58,230 nucleotides of DNA from Oceanospirillaceae bacterium (GTDB taxonomy: Bacteria; Pseudomonadota; Gammaproteobacteria; Pseudomonadales; Oceanobacteraceae): positions 1 to 58,230 of the forward strand of contig PBNY01000103.1 of assembly GCA_002723385.1 (NCBI GenBank), in the 5' to 3' direction. Within the stretch, counting starts at the first letter, position 1, and each line of letters starts with the position of its first letter. Below, piece after piece: positions 50,345-58,230 of the stretch. The position numbers and the translations under genes were made by a program. The notes beneath the pieces were generated by a model, which did not search any database, had not been told where the DNA came from, and saw only the letters and a list, made by a program, of their open reading frames with translations.

Positions 50345-52822
50345 TCAGAAGATTTGTTCCGGAGCGGCTGCTCCGGGGCCTGAAGATTCCTCGGCAATTG
50401 CTGCGGGCACTGCGGTTTCCTTCGGCACATTTTCTTCGCGGAAGTATTCGAAAATAGCGTCTGTCTGGCCTGGTGCTGCCAACAGGCCGGTTTCAGGATC
50501 AATGCGTGCCGTTACAATCCCATCGGGCTGTTCAAACTGTTTTTCGGCAACCCCGTCCAGTGCAACTCTCATGTAGTCAATCCATATTGGAAGCGCCGTG
50601 CTGCCGCCAAAGGCCCAGCGGCCCAATGTGCGCGGTTGGTCAAAACCAACCCATACTGTGGTGACCAGGTCGCGATTGTAGCCGGAGAACCAGGCATCCT
50701 TTTGATCGTTGGTCGTGCCGGTTTTTCCTGCAAGGTCATAGCGCCCCAGCTGCATCGCCTTTTTACCGGTTCCCCGGCGGATAACATCCTTAAGCATGCT
50801 GTTGATCAGGAAGTTAACCCGTTCATCCATAACACGCTCGGCGAGCTTGGGAGTATCTTCCTGGTAGGCGATATCAGAGGATTCTTCTTCGGATATTTCG
50901 ATGCAGTCATGGCAGACGACAGCGGGATCAGCCTGATAAAGAATCTGGCCGTCCTTGGATTCAATACGATCGATAATATACGGACTGACTGCGTATCCGC
51001 CGTTGGCCAGTGCGGCATAGCCGGTTGCCAACTCTTCCGGAGTGACGCCTGATGCGCCGAGGGCAAGAGACAGGTCGGAATTCAGTTTGTCCTTTGGTAG
51101 CCCCAGAGCTGATGCGAATTTGACGGCGTTGGATGCGCCCATGGCCTTCAGAATACGAATGGAGACCAGGTTTTGTGAGCGATAAAGTGCCCTGCGCAAG
51201 CGTGTCGGGCCGTAGAATTTGCCATTGTAGTTTTCAGGGCGCCAGGTGCTCTCCAGGCTGCGATCATCAATAACAATCGGAGCGTCATTAATAATACTGG
51301 CAGGTGTGAAGCCATTGCTTAAGGCTGCACTGTATATGAACGGCTTGAATGCCGAACCAGGCTGGCGGTCAGCCTGATTGACGCGGTTGAACTGGTTGCT
51401 TGCCTGGGAAAAACCACCCACCATGGCCTGGATAGCGCCATTGTTTGGATCCATGGATACCAATGCGCCTTCCACTTCGGGCTTTTGGGATAGCAGGAAC
51501 TCGTTTCCTTTCTGTTCGACCCAGATTTGTTGGCCAATGCCCAGGAGGTCGGTCGGTTGTTTGGGCTTTTTACCGACCGCATTGACGTTGATGTAGGGGG
51601 CAGCCCACTCCATGTTTTTGAAGGGGATATAGAGAAACTCTGCGTTTGGATTGATTGCCCAGGCACCGTCTTTTTCGATGTGGGTCACTGCGGCGGGTGT
51701 AAGGATCCCGTCCCGAGCGGTTTTCTGCAGCGTTTTTTGCCAGGACTTCAGGGTGCTTCCCCAGTTAACCGTGCTATCAGACGGTGTCCACGGAAGCTTG
51801 ATCGGATCGGCGTCGCTATCGCTGATTTTGTCGGTTGCCAACATTACTGGTTTTTTCGAACGCAGACCATGGGAACGGTCGTACGCCAGGATGCCACTTT
51901 GTAGTGCGGCATTGGCGGCTTGTTGGCGGTTGGAATCGACTGTCGTGTAGACGTTGTAGCCTTCGGTATAGGCTTTATCGCCGTATGTCTCTTCCATATA
52001 TTTGCGCGCTATCTCGGCTACATAAGGCGCTGAAATATCCGAAGTCGGGCCGTGATAACGGGCGGTGATTGGTTCTGATTTCGCCAGTGCGTATTCTTGT
52101 TGGGTAATTTTCCCCAGTTCAGCCATTCTTTTAAGGACATAATTCCGTCTGTTTTTGGCTTTTCTGGGCGAGCTGATTGGGTTATTCGCTGACGGTGCTT
52201 GGGGAAGGCCAGCGACCATCGCTGTTTGGGCGATCGACAATTCGTTCAGATGTTTGCCGTAGTAGACCTGCGCTGCTGCTTCAAATCCATAAGCGCGTTT
52301 GCCCAGAAAAACCTTGTTGACGTAAAGCTCAATGATTTCCTGCTTGGTGAATTCCTGTTCCAGGCGAATGGCCAGCAGAATCTGTTTGATTTTTCGGGTG
52401 AAGGTCTTTTCGTTCGACAGGTGGTAGTTCTTGGCGACCTGCATTGTGATGGTACTGCCGCCAGATTTTTTTTCACCACTGAGAATCAGTTCCAGAGTAG
52501 CCCTCAAAAGTCCTTTAACATCAATGCCATAGTGGTCGAAGAACGAATCATCTTCCGAAGCCAGCAGTGCATCAATGAATCGTGGAGGGATTTGTTCGAA
52601 CGTCAGTGGCGTTCTTCTTTTCTCACCGATTTCGGTAATGAGTCTGTGATCTGAGGTATATATTCTAAGTGGCGTCTGGAGTTCTACGTTACGAAGCTCG
52701 TCGGCATTTGGCAGTTGTGGGGCGAAATAAAGGTACACGCCAAGTACCAGTGCGATCGAGCTGAATGTACCGGCGAGAAATAGCCATAACAAGGCTTTTA
52801 GGATCGATCGGGACGTTGACAT
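50345..52822 (-). CDS. mrcA: Penicillin-binding protein 1A (bifunctional transglycosylase/transpeptidase)
   Basis: An 825-residue class A PBP that polymerises and crosslinks peptidoglycan. An N-terminal membrane anchor (residues 8-32) is followed by the GT51 domain with catalytic Glu in LLASEDDSFFDHYGID, an OB-like insert, and the transpeptidase domain with SxxK (GSAFKPF), SxN (RSQN) and KTG (AGKTGTTND) motifs. It is divergently placed from pilM, an arrangement conserved in Pseudomonas and relatives. It ends only six bases from the terminator. Confidence 0.96.
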   Translation of the reverse strand: MSTSRSILKALLWLFLAGTFSSIALVLGVYLYFAPQLPNADELRNVELQTPLRIYTSDHRLITEIGEKRRTPLTFEQIPPRFIDALLASEDDSFFDHYGIDVKGLLRATLELILSGEKKSGGSTITMQVAKNYHLSNEKTFTRKIKQILLAIRLEQEFTKQEIIELYVNKVFLGKRAYGFEAAAQVYYGKHLNELSIAQTAMVAGLPQAPSANNPISSPRKAKNRRNYVLKRMAELGKITQQEYALAKSEPITARYHGPTSDISAPYVAEIARKYMEETYGDKAYTEGYNVYTTVDSNRQQAANAALQSGILAYDRSHGLRSKKPVMLATDKISDSDADPIKLPWTPSDSTVNWGSTLKSWQKTLQKTARDGILTPAAVTHIEKDGAWAINPNAEFLYIPFKNMEWAAPYINVNAVGKKPKQPTDLLGIGQQIWVEQKGNEFLLSQKPEVEGALVSMDPNNGAIQAMVGGFSQASNQFNRVNQADRQPGSAFKPFIYSAALSNGFTPASIINDAPIVIDDRSLESTWRPENYNGKFYGPTRLRRALYRSQNLVSIRILKAMGASNAVKFASALGLPKDKLNSDLSLALGASGVTPEELATGYAALANGGYAVSPYIIDRIESKDGQILYQADPAVVCHDCIEISEEESSDIAYQEDTPKLAERVMDERVNFLINSMLKDVIRRGTGKKAMQLGRYDLAGKTGTTNDQKDAWFSGYNRDLVTTVWVGFDQPRTLGRWAFGGSTALPIWIDYMRVALDGVAEKQFEQPDGIVTARIDPETGLLAAPGQTDAIFEYFREENVPKETAVPAAIAEESSGPGAAAPEQIF

Positions 52823-52913
52823 ACGGGCTCGGAACTCCGATGCAGACTGGGTTTTCAGGGTGGGGGCATTATAAGGGTTTTTCTTCCTTTTGATACGATT
52901 GTCCTTATAATGA

Positions 52914-54044
<1,131 letters not shown>

Positions 54045-54045
54045 T

Positions 54046-54603
54046 ATGGCCAATATCAACCTCCTGCCTTGGCGTGAGGCATTAAGGAAAGAGAAGCAAC
54101 AAGAGTTTCTTACCATTGTGGTCGGTGTGGCGGCAGTCGCTTTCTTTATTATCTACACCATTACCGGCTTTTATGATTCCGCTTTATCCTCTCAGAATGC
54201 GCGGAACAAGTATCTGAAAGATGAAATCAAGGTTCTTGATGCACGAATTGTTGAAATTCGTGACTTGAGAGATACGCGTAAGCAGCTGGTTGAACGGATG
54301 GAGCTGATTCAGGATTTGCAGGGTAACCGTCCTGTAATCGTGCGAATCTTTGATGAAGTCGCACGCTCTGTTCCTGAAGATCTGTATTTTACCTCTCTCT
54401 CGGTGGAGGGGGATTCGGTTAAAGTAGCGGGCGTTGCCAAGTCGAACAACCGTGTCGCTGCACTGATGAGGAATTTCGATCAGTCTGACTGGTTTTCCAA
54501 CCCCGCTTTGCTTGGTGTTCAGGCATTGGATGATGGCGGAAATACCTTTGAGGTCAGCATGAAGCTTGTCGAGCCGAAAGCGGCCTCGGAAGAGGGGAAA
54601 TAG
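54046..54603 (+). CDS. pilN: PilN, inner-membrane pilus alignment protein
   Basis: A 185-residue bitopic protein. The short cytoplasmic N-terminus INLLPWREALRKEKQQEF carries the conserved PilM-binding motif INLLPWR. One membrane helix (residues 22-44) precedes a coiled coil and a ferredoxin-like periplasmic domain. The ATG at 54046 lies one base after the pilM stop. PilN pairs with PilO to connect the inner membrane to PilP and the secretin. Confidence 0.94.
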   Translation: MANINLLPWREALRKEKQQEFLTIVVGVAAVAFFIIYTITGFYDSALSSQNARNKYLKDEIKVLDARIVEIRDLRDTRKQLVERMELIQDLQGNRPVIVRIFDEVARSVPEDLYFTSLSVEGDSVKVAGVAKSNNRVAALMRNFDQSDWFSNPALLGVQALDDGGNTFEVSMKLVEPKAASEEGK

Positions 54604-54604
54604 G

Positions 54605-55255
54605 ATGGCTGGCAAAACCAATATCGATATCAAGGAGTTGATGGATAAACTCAACGACCTTGATGTTAATGATCTTAATAATATTGACTGGAACGATATG
54701 GGGTCTTGGCCCGTTCCAGGAAAAATATTCTTCTGCGTGCTGGTCTTTATCTGTGTGATTGCCGGCGGGTATTTTGGCATGGTTGAAGGAGTCAGTCAGC
54801 GACTTGAACGTGAAGAAAAAAACGAAATCAAGCTGAAGAAAGACTTTGAGTCCAAGGCCTACAAATCGGCTAACCTGGATGCCTACAAAGAGCAGCTGGC
54901 AGAAATGAATGAGAGCTTTGGTTCCCTGTTGAAGCAATTGCCAAAAGATACTGAGGTACCAGGGCTCGTTGATGATATCAGTGCAACAGCCTTGGGGGCC
55001 GGGTTGAAACTGCGATCTATTTCACCTGATGGGATGGTGAGCACCGAGTTCTATAATGAGTTGCCCATTTCTATTGAAGTGACTGGTGGTTATCACGAAA
55101 TGGGTGCCTTTGTTTCCGGTGTTGCCGCTCTTCCCCGAATTGTGACACTCCATGACTTCTCGATATCCTCCGTTGATAAAGATGGAAGTGATCTGACCAT
55201 GGTTATCCTGGCAAAGACCTATCAGTATGGTGGAGCTGAAGATGACAAGAACTAA
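54605..55255 (+). CDS. pilO: PilO, inner-membrane pilus alignment protein
   Basis: A 216-residue bitopic protein with an Asp/Asn-rich cytoplasmic tail (LNDLDVNDLNNIDWNDMGSW), one membrane helix (about residues 40-60), a coiled coil and a periplasmic domain with LPISIEVTGGYHEMGAF. The ATG at 54605 follows the pilN stop by one base. It forms heterodimers with PilN and contacts PilP. Confidence 0.94.
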   Translation: MAGKTNIDIKELMDKLNDLDVNDLNNIDWNDMGSWPVPGKIFFCVLVFICVIAGGYFGMVEGVSQRLEREEKNEIKLKKDFESKAYKSANLDAYKEQLAEMNESFGSLLKQLPKDTEVPGLVDDISATALGAGLKLRSISPDGMVSTEFYNELPISIEVTGGYHEMGAFVSGVAALPRIVTLHDFSISSVDKDGSDLTMVILAKTYQYGGAEDDKN

Positions 55256-55790
55256 TTTAGCCCCATTGCTTTTGTTGTTTGCGCTGTTTCTTTCAGGATG
55301 TGGCGGTACTTCCGATACCGCAGATCTCAAGCAGTTTACAAAAAGCGTACTTTCCAAACCTCGCGGTCGAATTGAGCCAATTCCTGTCTTTAAACCTTAC
55401 GAATATTTCAGCTATAGCGCTGCGGGCCTGAGATCACCATTTGATTTGCCAGTTGTGGTTGATACCGCATTGGTGGCTGCGCAAGCAAATAGCAATGTTA
55501 GACCGGATTTTGATCGTCCAAAAGAACACCTCGAACAATTCCCTCTTGCCGATTTGGCTATGGTTGGAACTCTGACAGGTATCGATGGAATTTTGTGGGG
55601 GCTGATTCGAGACGGTGACGGAAGCGTTGTGCGGGTTAAAGAAGGGTATTTCATGGGCCAGAACCATGGAAATATCGTTTCTATTAACTCAAATCGTTTA
55701 AATTTGATAGAAATCGTACCTAATGGCCTTGGTGGGTGGGTAGAGCGCCCGAAAACCATAACCTTGGAAGGACTTGGCGGAGATAATTGA
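55242..55790 (+). CDS. pilP: PilP, pilus assembly lipoprotein
   Basis: A 182-residue inner-membrane lipoprotein with a signal peptide ending in the lipobox LSGC, an unstructured linker, and the HR-like domain that docks on the secretin (MVGTLTGIDGILWGLI and YFMGQNHGNIVSI). The ATG at 55242 lies inside the end of pilO, with GGAG upstream. It bridges PilNO and PilQ. Confidence 0.94.
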   Translation: MTRTNLAPLLLLFALFLSGCGGTSDTADLKQFTKSVLSKPRGRIEPIPVFKPYEYFSYSAAGLRSPFDLPVVVDTALVAAQANSNVRPDFDRPKEHLEQFPLADLAMVGTLTGIDGILWGLIRDGDGSVVRVKEGYFMGQNHGNIVSINSNRLNLIEIVPNGLGGWVERPKTITLEGLGGDN

Positions 55791-55792
55791 CA

Positions 55793-57904
55793 ATGAAATT
55801 TGTTCGGGCATGGCGTAACGTGATGCGCCTTGGTTTGATTTTGTTGGCTAACAGCTTCGCTGTGTCAATGGCTTCTGCTGCAGTGCTTCAAAGTATTAAT
55901 TTCTCATCGCTCCCCGGTGATGTGACGGAAATTCGTCTGGACTTTGATTCGGCTCCTCCCCAGACAACCGGGTACACCATCGAGAAACCCGCACGTATTG
56001 CTATCGATATGCCGGGTGTCATGAGTGATTTGAAAAGCAAGAAACACCAAATTGGCGCCGGAAACGCGAGGAGTGCAACGGTTGTTTCAACACGAGACCG
56101 CTCACGCCTGGTGATCAACCTTTCTCGAATTGTTGAGTACAGCACCAGAGCAGTTGGCAACACCTTGCTGATTCGAGTCGGCAGCAGCGATGGTGCTCCG
56201 TCTTTAAGTTCAAATGGTGGCAATCAGATTCCACAAGGTGGCAGCAATTCCAGCTCTTTCTCTGATGAATTGAAAGTAGTTAACGTCGATTTCAGAAGAG
56301 GTGAGCTTGGGGACGGTCAGGTTCAGATTATGCTGAATGACTCCAGCGCCTCGGCGAATATTCGTCGGGAAGGCTCAAAAATTATTGCTGACTTGAGTGA
56401 TGTCAAACTTCCGCGTGAGTTGAGCCGTCGCCTTGATGTGACCGACTTTGCTACGCCAGTTCAGTACATTGATGCCAAGGATTTCGAAGGAGCCACCCGA
56501 ATCGTTATTGAGCCAATCTCGGATGACTTCGAGTTTTTGGCTTATCAGACCGACAAACTGCTTTCCATTAACGTAACTAATCTTCCTGAAGAGCAGCAGG
56601 AAGAGCGCAAGAAGAAGTTTCCTTTTACCGGAGAAAAGCTGTCTCTTAACTTCCAGAATATTGAAGTCAGGGCTGTTCTTCAGTTGATTGCCGATTTTAC
56701 CGGTCTAAATCTCGTGGCGTCCGATACGGTTCAGGGCAGCATTACACTGCGATTGCAGAACGTTCCATGGGATCAGGCTCTGGATCTGGTATTGAAAACG
56801 AAGGGTTTGGGTAAGCGTCAAATGGGGTCTGTATTGCTTGTTGCGCCTGCAGAAGAGATCGCCGCGCGTGAAAAAATTGAGTTGGAAGCGGTGAAGCAGG
56901 TTGAGGAGTTGGCGCCGCTTGTCCAGGAGTTTATGCAATTCAAATACGCCAAGGCAGCGGATTTGGCAGCGATTTTGACATCTGAGCAGGGGCTGTTGTC
57001 GGATCGTGGTACCGCCGTTGTGGACGAACGAACCAATACCATTTTGATGAAAGACACTGCGAGTAACCTGGAGAAAATTCGGGAAGCTCTGGTGATGCTG
57101 GATGTTCCAGTTCGGCAGGTATTAATCGAAGCGCGTATTGTGGTGGCGGGTACGTCTGTTGGTGAAGAAATGGGTGTCAAATGGGGTGGTGGTTACTACA
57201 AGAATAATGGCAACAACTGGGTAACTGCAGGCGGCAGTCAGCAGACCATTGCGGATTCAAGCCAGATCCTGTTTGACCGGGCTTCTGGAGAGACTCCCGA
57301 TGGGCTTGACCTGACAGATGCCAACGTCGTCGATTTTGGGGTTTCCGCTTCCAACGCCAGCTCATTCGCGATTGGCTACCAAACGGCTGACTACTTGCTT
57401 GATCTGGAGCTGGCAGCCATTGAGACCGATGGTCGTGCGGAAATAGTATCGCAGCCTCGTGTGATTACGGCTGATGGTCAGACTGCATTCATTGAGTCGG
57501 GCACGGAAATTCCATATGAACAGTCCACCTCCAGTGGTGCGACCAGTATCGTGTTTAAGCCGGCTGTTTTACGCCTTGAAGTAACACCTCAGATCACACC
57601 GGATGACCGGATTATCATGGATTTGGTTATCAGTCAGGATTCAGTCGGTGAGGTCTTTAACAGCATTCCATCCATCAACACTAATGCAGTGGAAACCCAG
57701 GTGTTGGTTGATAACGGCGAAACGGTCGTGCTGGGTGGTATCTTCCGCTCTGAGCAAGTGAAGACAGTGAACAAAACGCCGTTTTTTGGCGACTTGCCAC
57801 TGATTGGAGCTTTGTTCCGTTACACCCAGGAGTCTGATGACAAGACAGAACTCCTGGTGTTTATCACGCCGAAGTTGATCAAGGATTCTCTCGGGGCACG
57901 TTAA
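55793..57904 (+). CDS. pilQ: PilQ, type IV pilus secretin
   Basis: A 703-residue outer-membrane secretin. After a signal peptide (cut near SMASA) come two AMIN peptidoglycan-binding domains (about residues 30-270), the STN/N0 domain (KLSLNFQNIEVRAVLQL), an N1 domain and the secretin barrel with the signature region VEVTPQITPDDR-type (LEVTPQITPDDRIIM) and the end VFITPKLI. The ATG at 55793 is used; a TTG two codons upstream overlaps the pilP stop. It is the last pil gene before a terminator. Confidence 0.95.
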   Translation: MKFVRAWRNVMRLGLILLANSFAVSMASAAVLQSINFSSLPGDVTEIRLDFDSAPPQTTGYTIEKPARIAIDMPGVMSDLKSKKHQIGAGNARSATVVSTRDRSRLVINLSRIVEYSTRAVGNTLLIRVGSSDGAPSLSSNGGNQIPQGGSNSSSFSDELKVVNVDFRRGELGDGQVQIMLNDSSASANIRREGSKIIADLSDVKLPRELSRRLDVTDFATPVQYIDAKDFEGATRIVIEPISDDFEFLAYQTDKLLSINVTNLPEEQQEERKKKFPFTGEKLSLNFQNIEVRAVLQLIADFTGLNLVASDTVQGSITLRLQNVPWDQALDLVLKTKGLGKRQMGSVLLVAPAEEIAAREKIELEAVKQVEELAPLVQEFMQFKYAKAADLAAILTSEQGLLSDRGTAVVDERTNTILMKDTASNLEKIREALVMLDVPVRQVLIEARIVVAGTSVGEEMGVKWGGGYYKNNGNNWVTAGGSQQTIADSSQILFDRASGETPDGLDLTDANVVDFGVSASNASSFAIGYQTADYLLDLELAAIETDGRAEIVSQPRVITADGQTAFIESGTEIPYEQSTSSGATSIVFKPAVLRLEVTPQITPDDRIIMDLVISQDSVGEVFNSIPSINTNAVETQVLVDNGETVVLGGIFRSEQVKTVNKTPFFGDLPLIGALFRYTQESDDKTELLVFITPKLIKDSLGAR

Positions 57905-57927
57905 GTCATAAAGATTCTTTTGCTATG

Positions 57928-57962
57928 AAAACCCTCGTTCATGATCTGAGCGGGGGTTTTTT
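57928..57962 (+). terminator. Terminator after pilQ
   Basis: AACCCTCG and CGGGGGTT pair (one T-G wobble) around a 12-13 nt loop and are followed by six T, 25 bp past the pilQ stop. Some read-through into aroK is possible. Confidence 0.75.
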
Positions 57963-58049
57963 GTTTCGGGATTTCAAGTTGCAGTCATTGGCGTGTGCTG
58001 ATATTGATGCCTTTGTTTTGGTGAGTGTTTGAAAGTGAGTTGAGGTGTT

Positions 58050-58230
58050 ATGTCTTCTTCTGGATCCGTTTTTCTGGTTGGGCCCATGGGGGCGGGGAAA
58101 ACGACGATAGGAAAGATGCTGTCGACCGAGCTTGGATGGGATTTTTACGATTCCGATCGATACATTGAGGAAAAGTCAGGGGCGAATATTCCCTGGATTT
58201 TTGACGTCGAAGGGGAGTCTGGTTTTCGAG
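58050..58230 (+). CDS. aroK: Shikimate kinase (3' end outside window)
   Basis: Only the first 60 codons are in the window. Walker [12 protein letters not shown], the shikimate-binding [11 protein letters not shown] and the start of the [10 protein letters not shown] segment identify the enzyme, which phosphorylates shikimate in aromatic amino acid synthesis. A GAGG site precedes the ATG. The pilQ-aroK order is standard in gammaproteobacteria. Confidence 0.93.
   Translation, partial: MSSSGSVFLVGPMGAGKTTIGKMLSTELGWDFYDSDRYIEEKSGANIPWIFDVEGESGFR

Overview
The window looks like the chromosome of a marine-type gammaproteobacterium related to the Oceanospirillales/Pseudomonadales. The support is the Pseudomonas-like order of a ChpA-ChpB-ChpC twitching chemosensory locus, the divergent mrcA / pilMNOPQ-aroK block at the right end, a hisBHAF run, and protein sequences closest in character to that group. 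I cannot name a genus from the sequence alone. Most of the DNA is compact housekeeping sequence. Three stretches are accessory in character: a sialic-acid/LPS cluster (about 7.6-14.4 kb), a flippase/outer-membrane-barrel/anion-transporter block (28.8-33.6 kb), and an integrated P4-like element (about 33.7-41.5 kb).

Left to right: (1) 0-7.6 kb, the 3' part of a giant ChpA/PilL hybrid kinase followed by chpB and chpC, which control type IV pili; the pilus machinery genes pilMNOPQ sit at the other end of the window. (2) 7.6-14.4 kb, heptosyltransferase I, a small DxD glycosyltransferase and a sialyltransferase-like gene on the plus strand, converging on neuC-neuB-neuA and a second sialyltransferase-like gene on the minus strand. 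Together these would make CMP-sialic acid and attach it to a surface glycan. (3) 14.5-18.2 kb, ahcY, metK and an ArsR-methyltransferase fusion, forming an S-adenosylmethionine cycle block. (4) 18.3-21.4 kb, an orphan H-NOX haem sensor, glucokinase and pyruvate kinase. (5) 21.8-26.0 kb, a nitrogen module: a sigma-54-type promoter, an Amt ammonium channel, a 56-residue membrane protein, ethanolamine ammonia-lyase eutBC and another tiny membrane protein. (6) 26.2-33.6 kb, a CHASE4-GGDEF cyclase, an enoyl-CoA hydratase, an outer-membrane barrel that lacks a signal peptide, a flippase, a LysR regulator and an SLC13 transporter.

(7) 33.7-41.5 kb holds a small element integrated at the 3' end of tRNA-Phe. 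It has a P4-type integrase, an unknown 275-residue protein, AlpA, a winged-helix protein, a structured leader with 14-bp repeats, a 225-residue unknown, and a Toprim/DUF927 primase-helicase whose N-terminus is split off by an apparent -1 frameshift. No capsid, terminase or conjugation genes are present. The last part of the primase-helicase gene carries twelve GTGAAC-core iterons, spaced 9 bp apart within clusters and arranged almost symmetrically as 3-1-2-2-1-3. This resembles the iterons recognised by phage P4 alpha protein and is the strongest candidate here for an undescribed replication origin.

(8) 41.5-58.2 kb returns to core genes: tRNA-Phe, yggX-mutY, an orphan mlaC, a PanZ-like acetyltransferase fold, hisBHAF, serA divergent from a D-2-hydroxyglutarate dehydrogenase (enzymes known to work together), mrcA, pilMNOPQ and the start of aroK. 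Several convergent gene pairs overlap or are separated only by a bidirectional hairpin terminator, which shows how tightly the core is packed.
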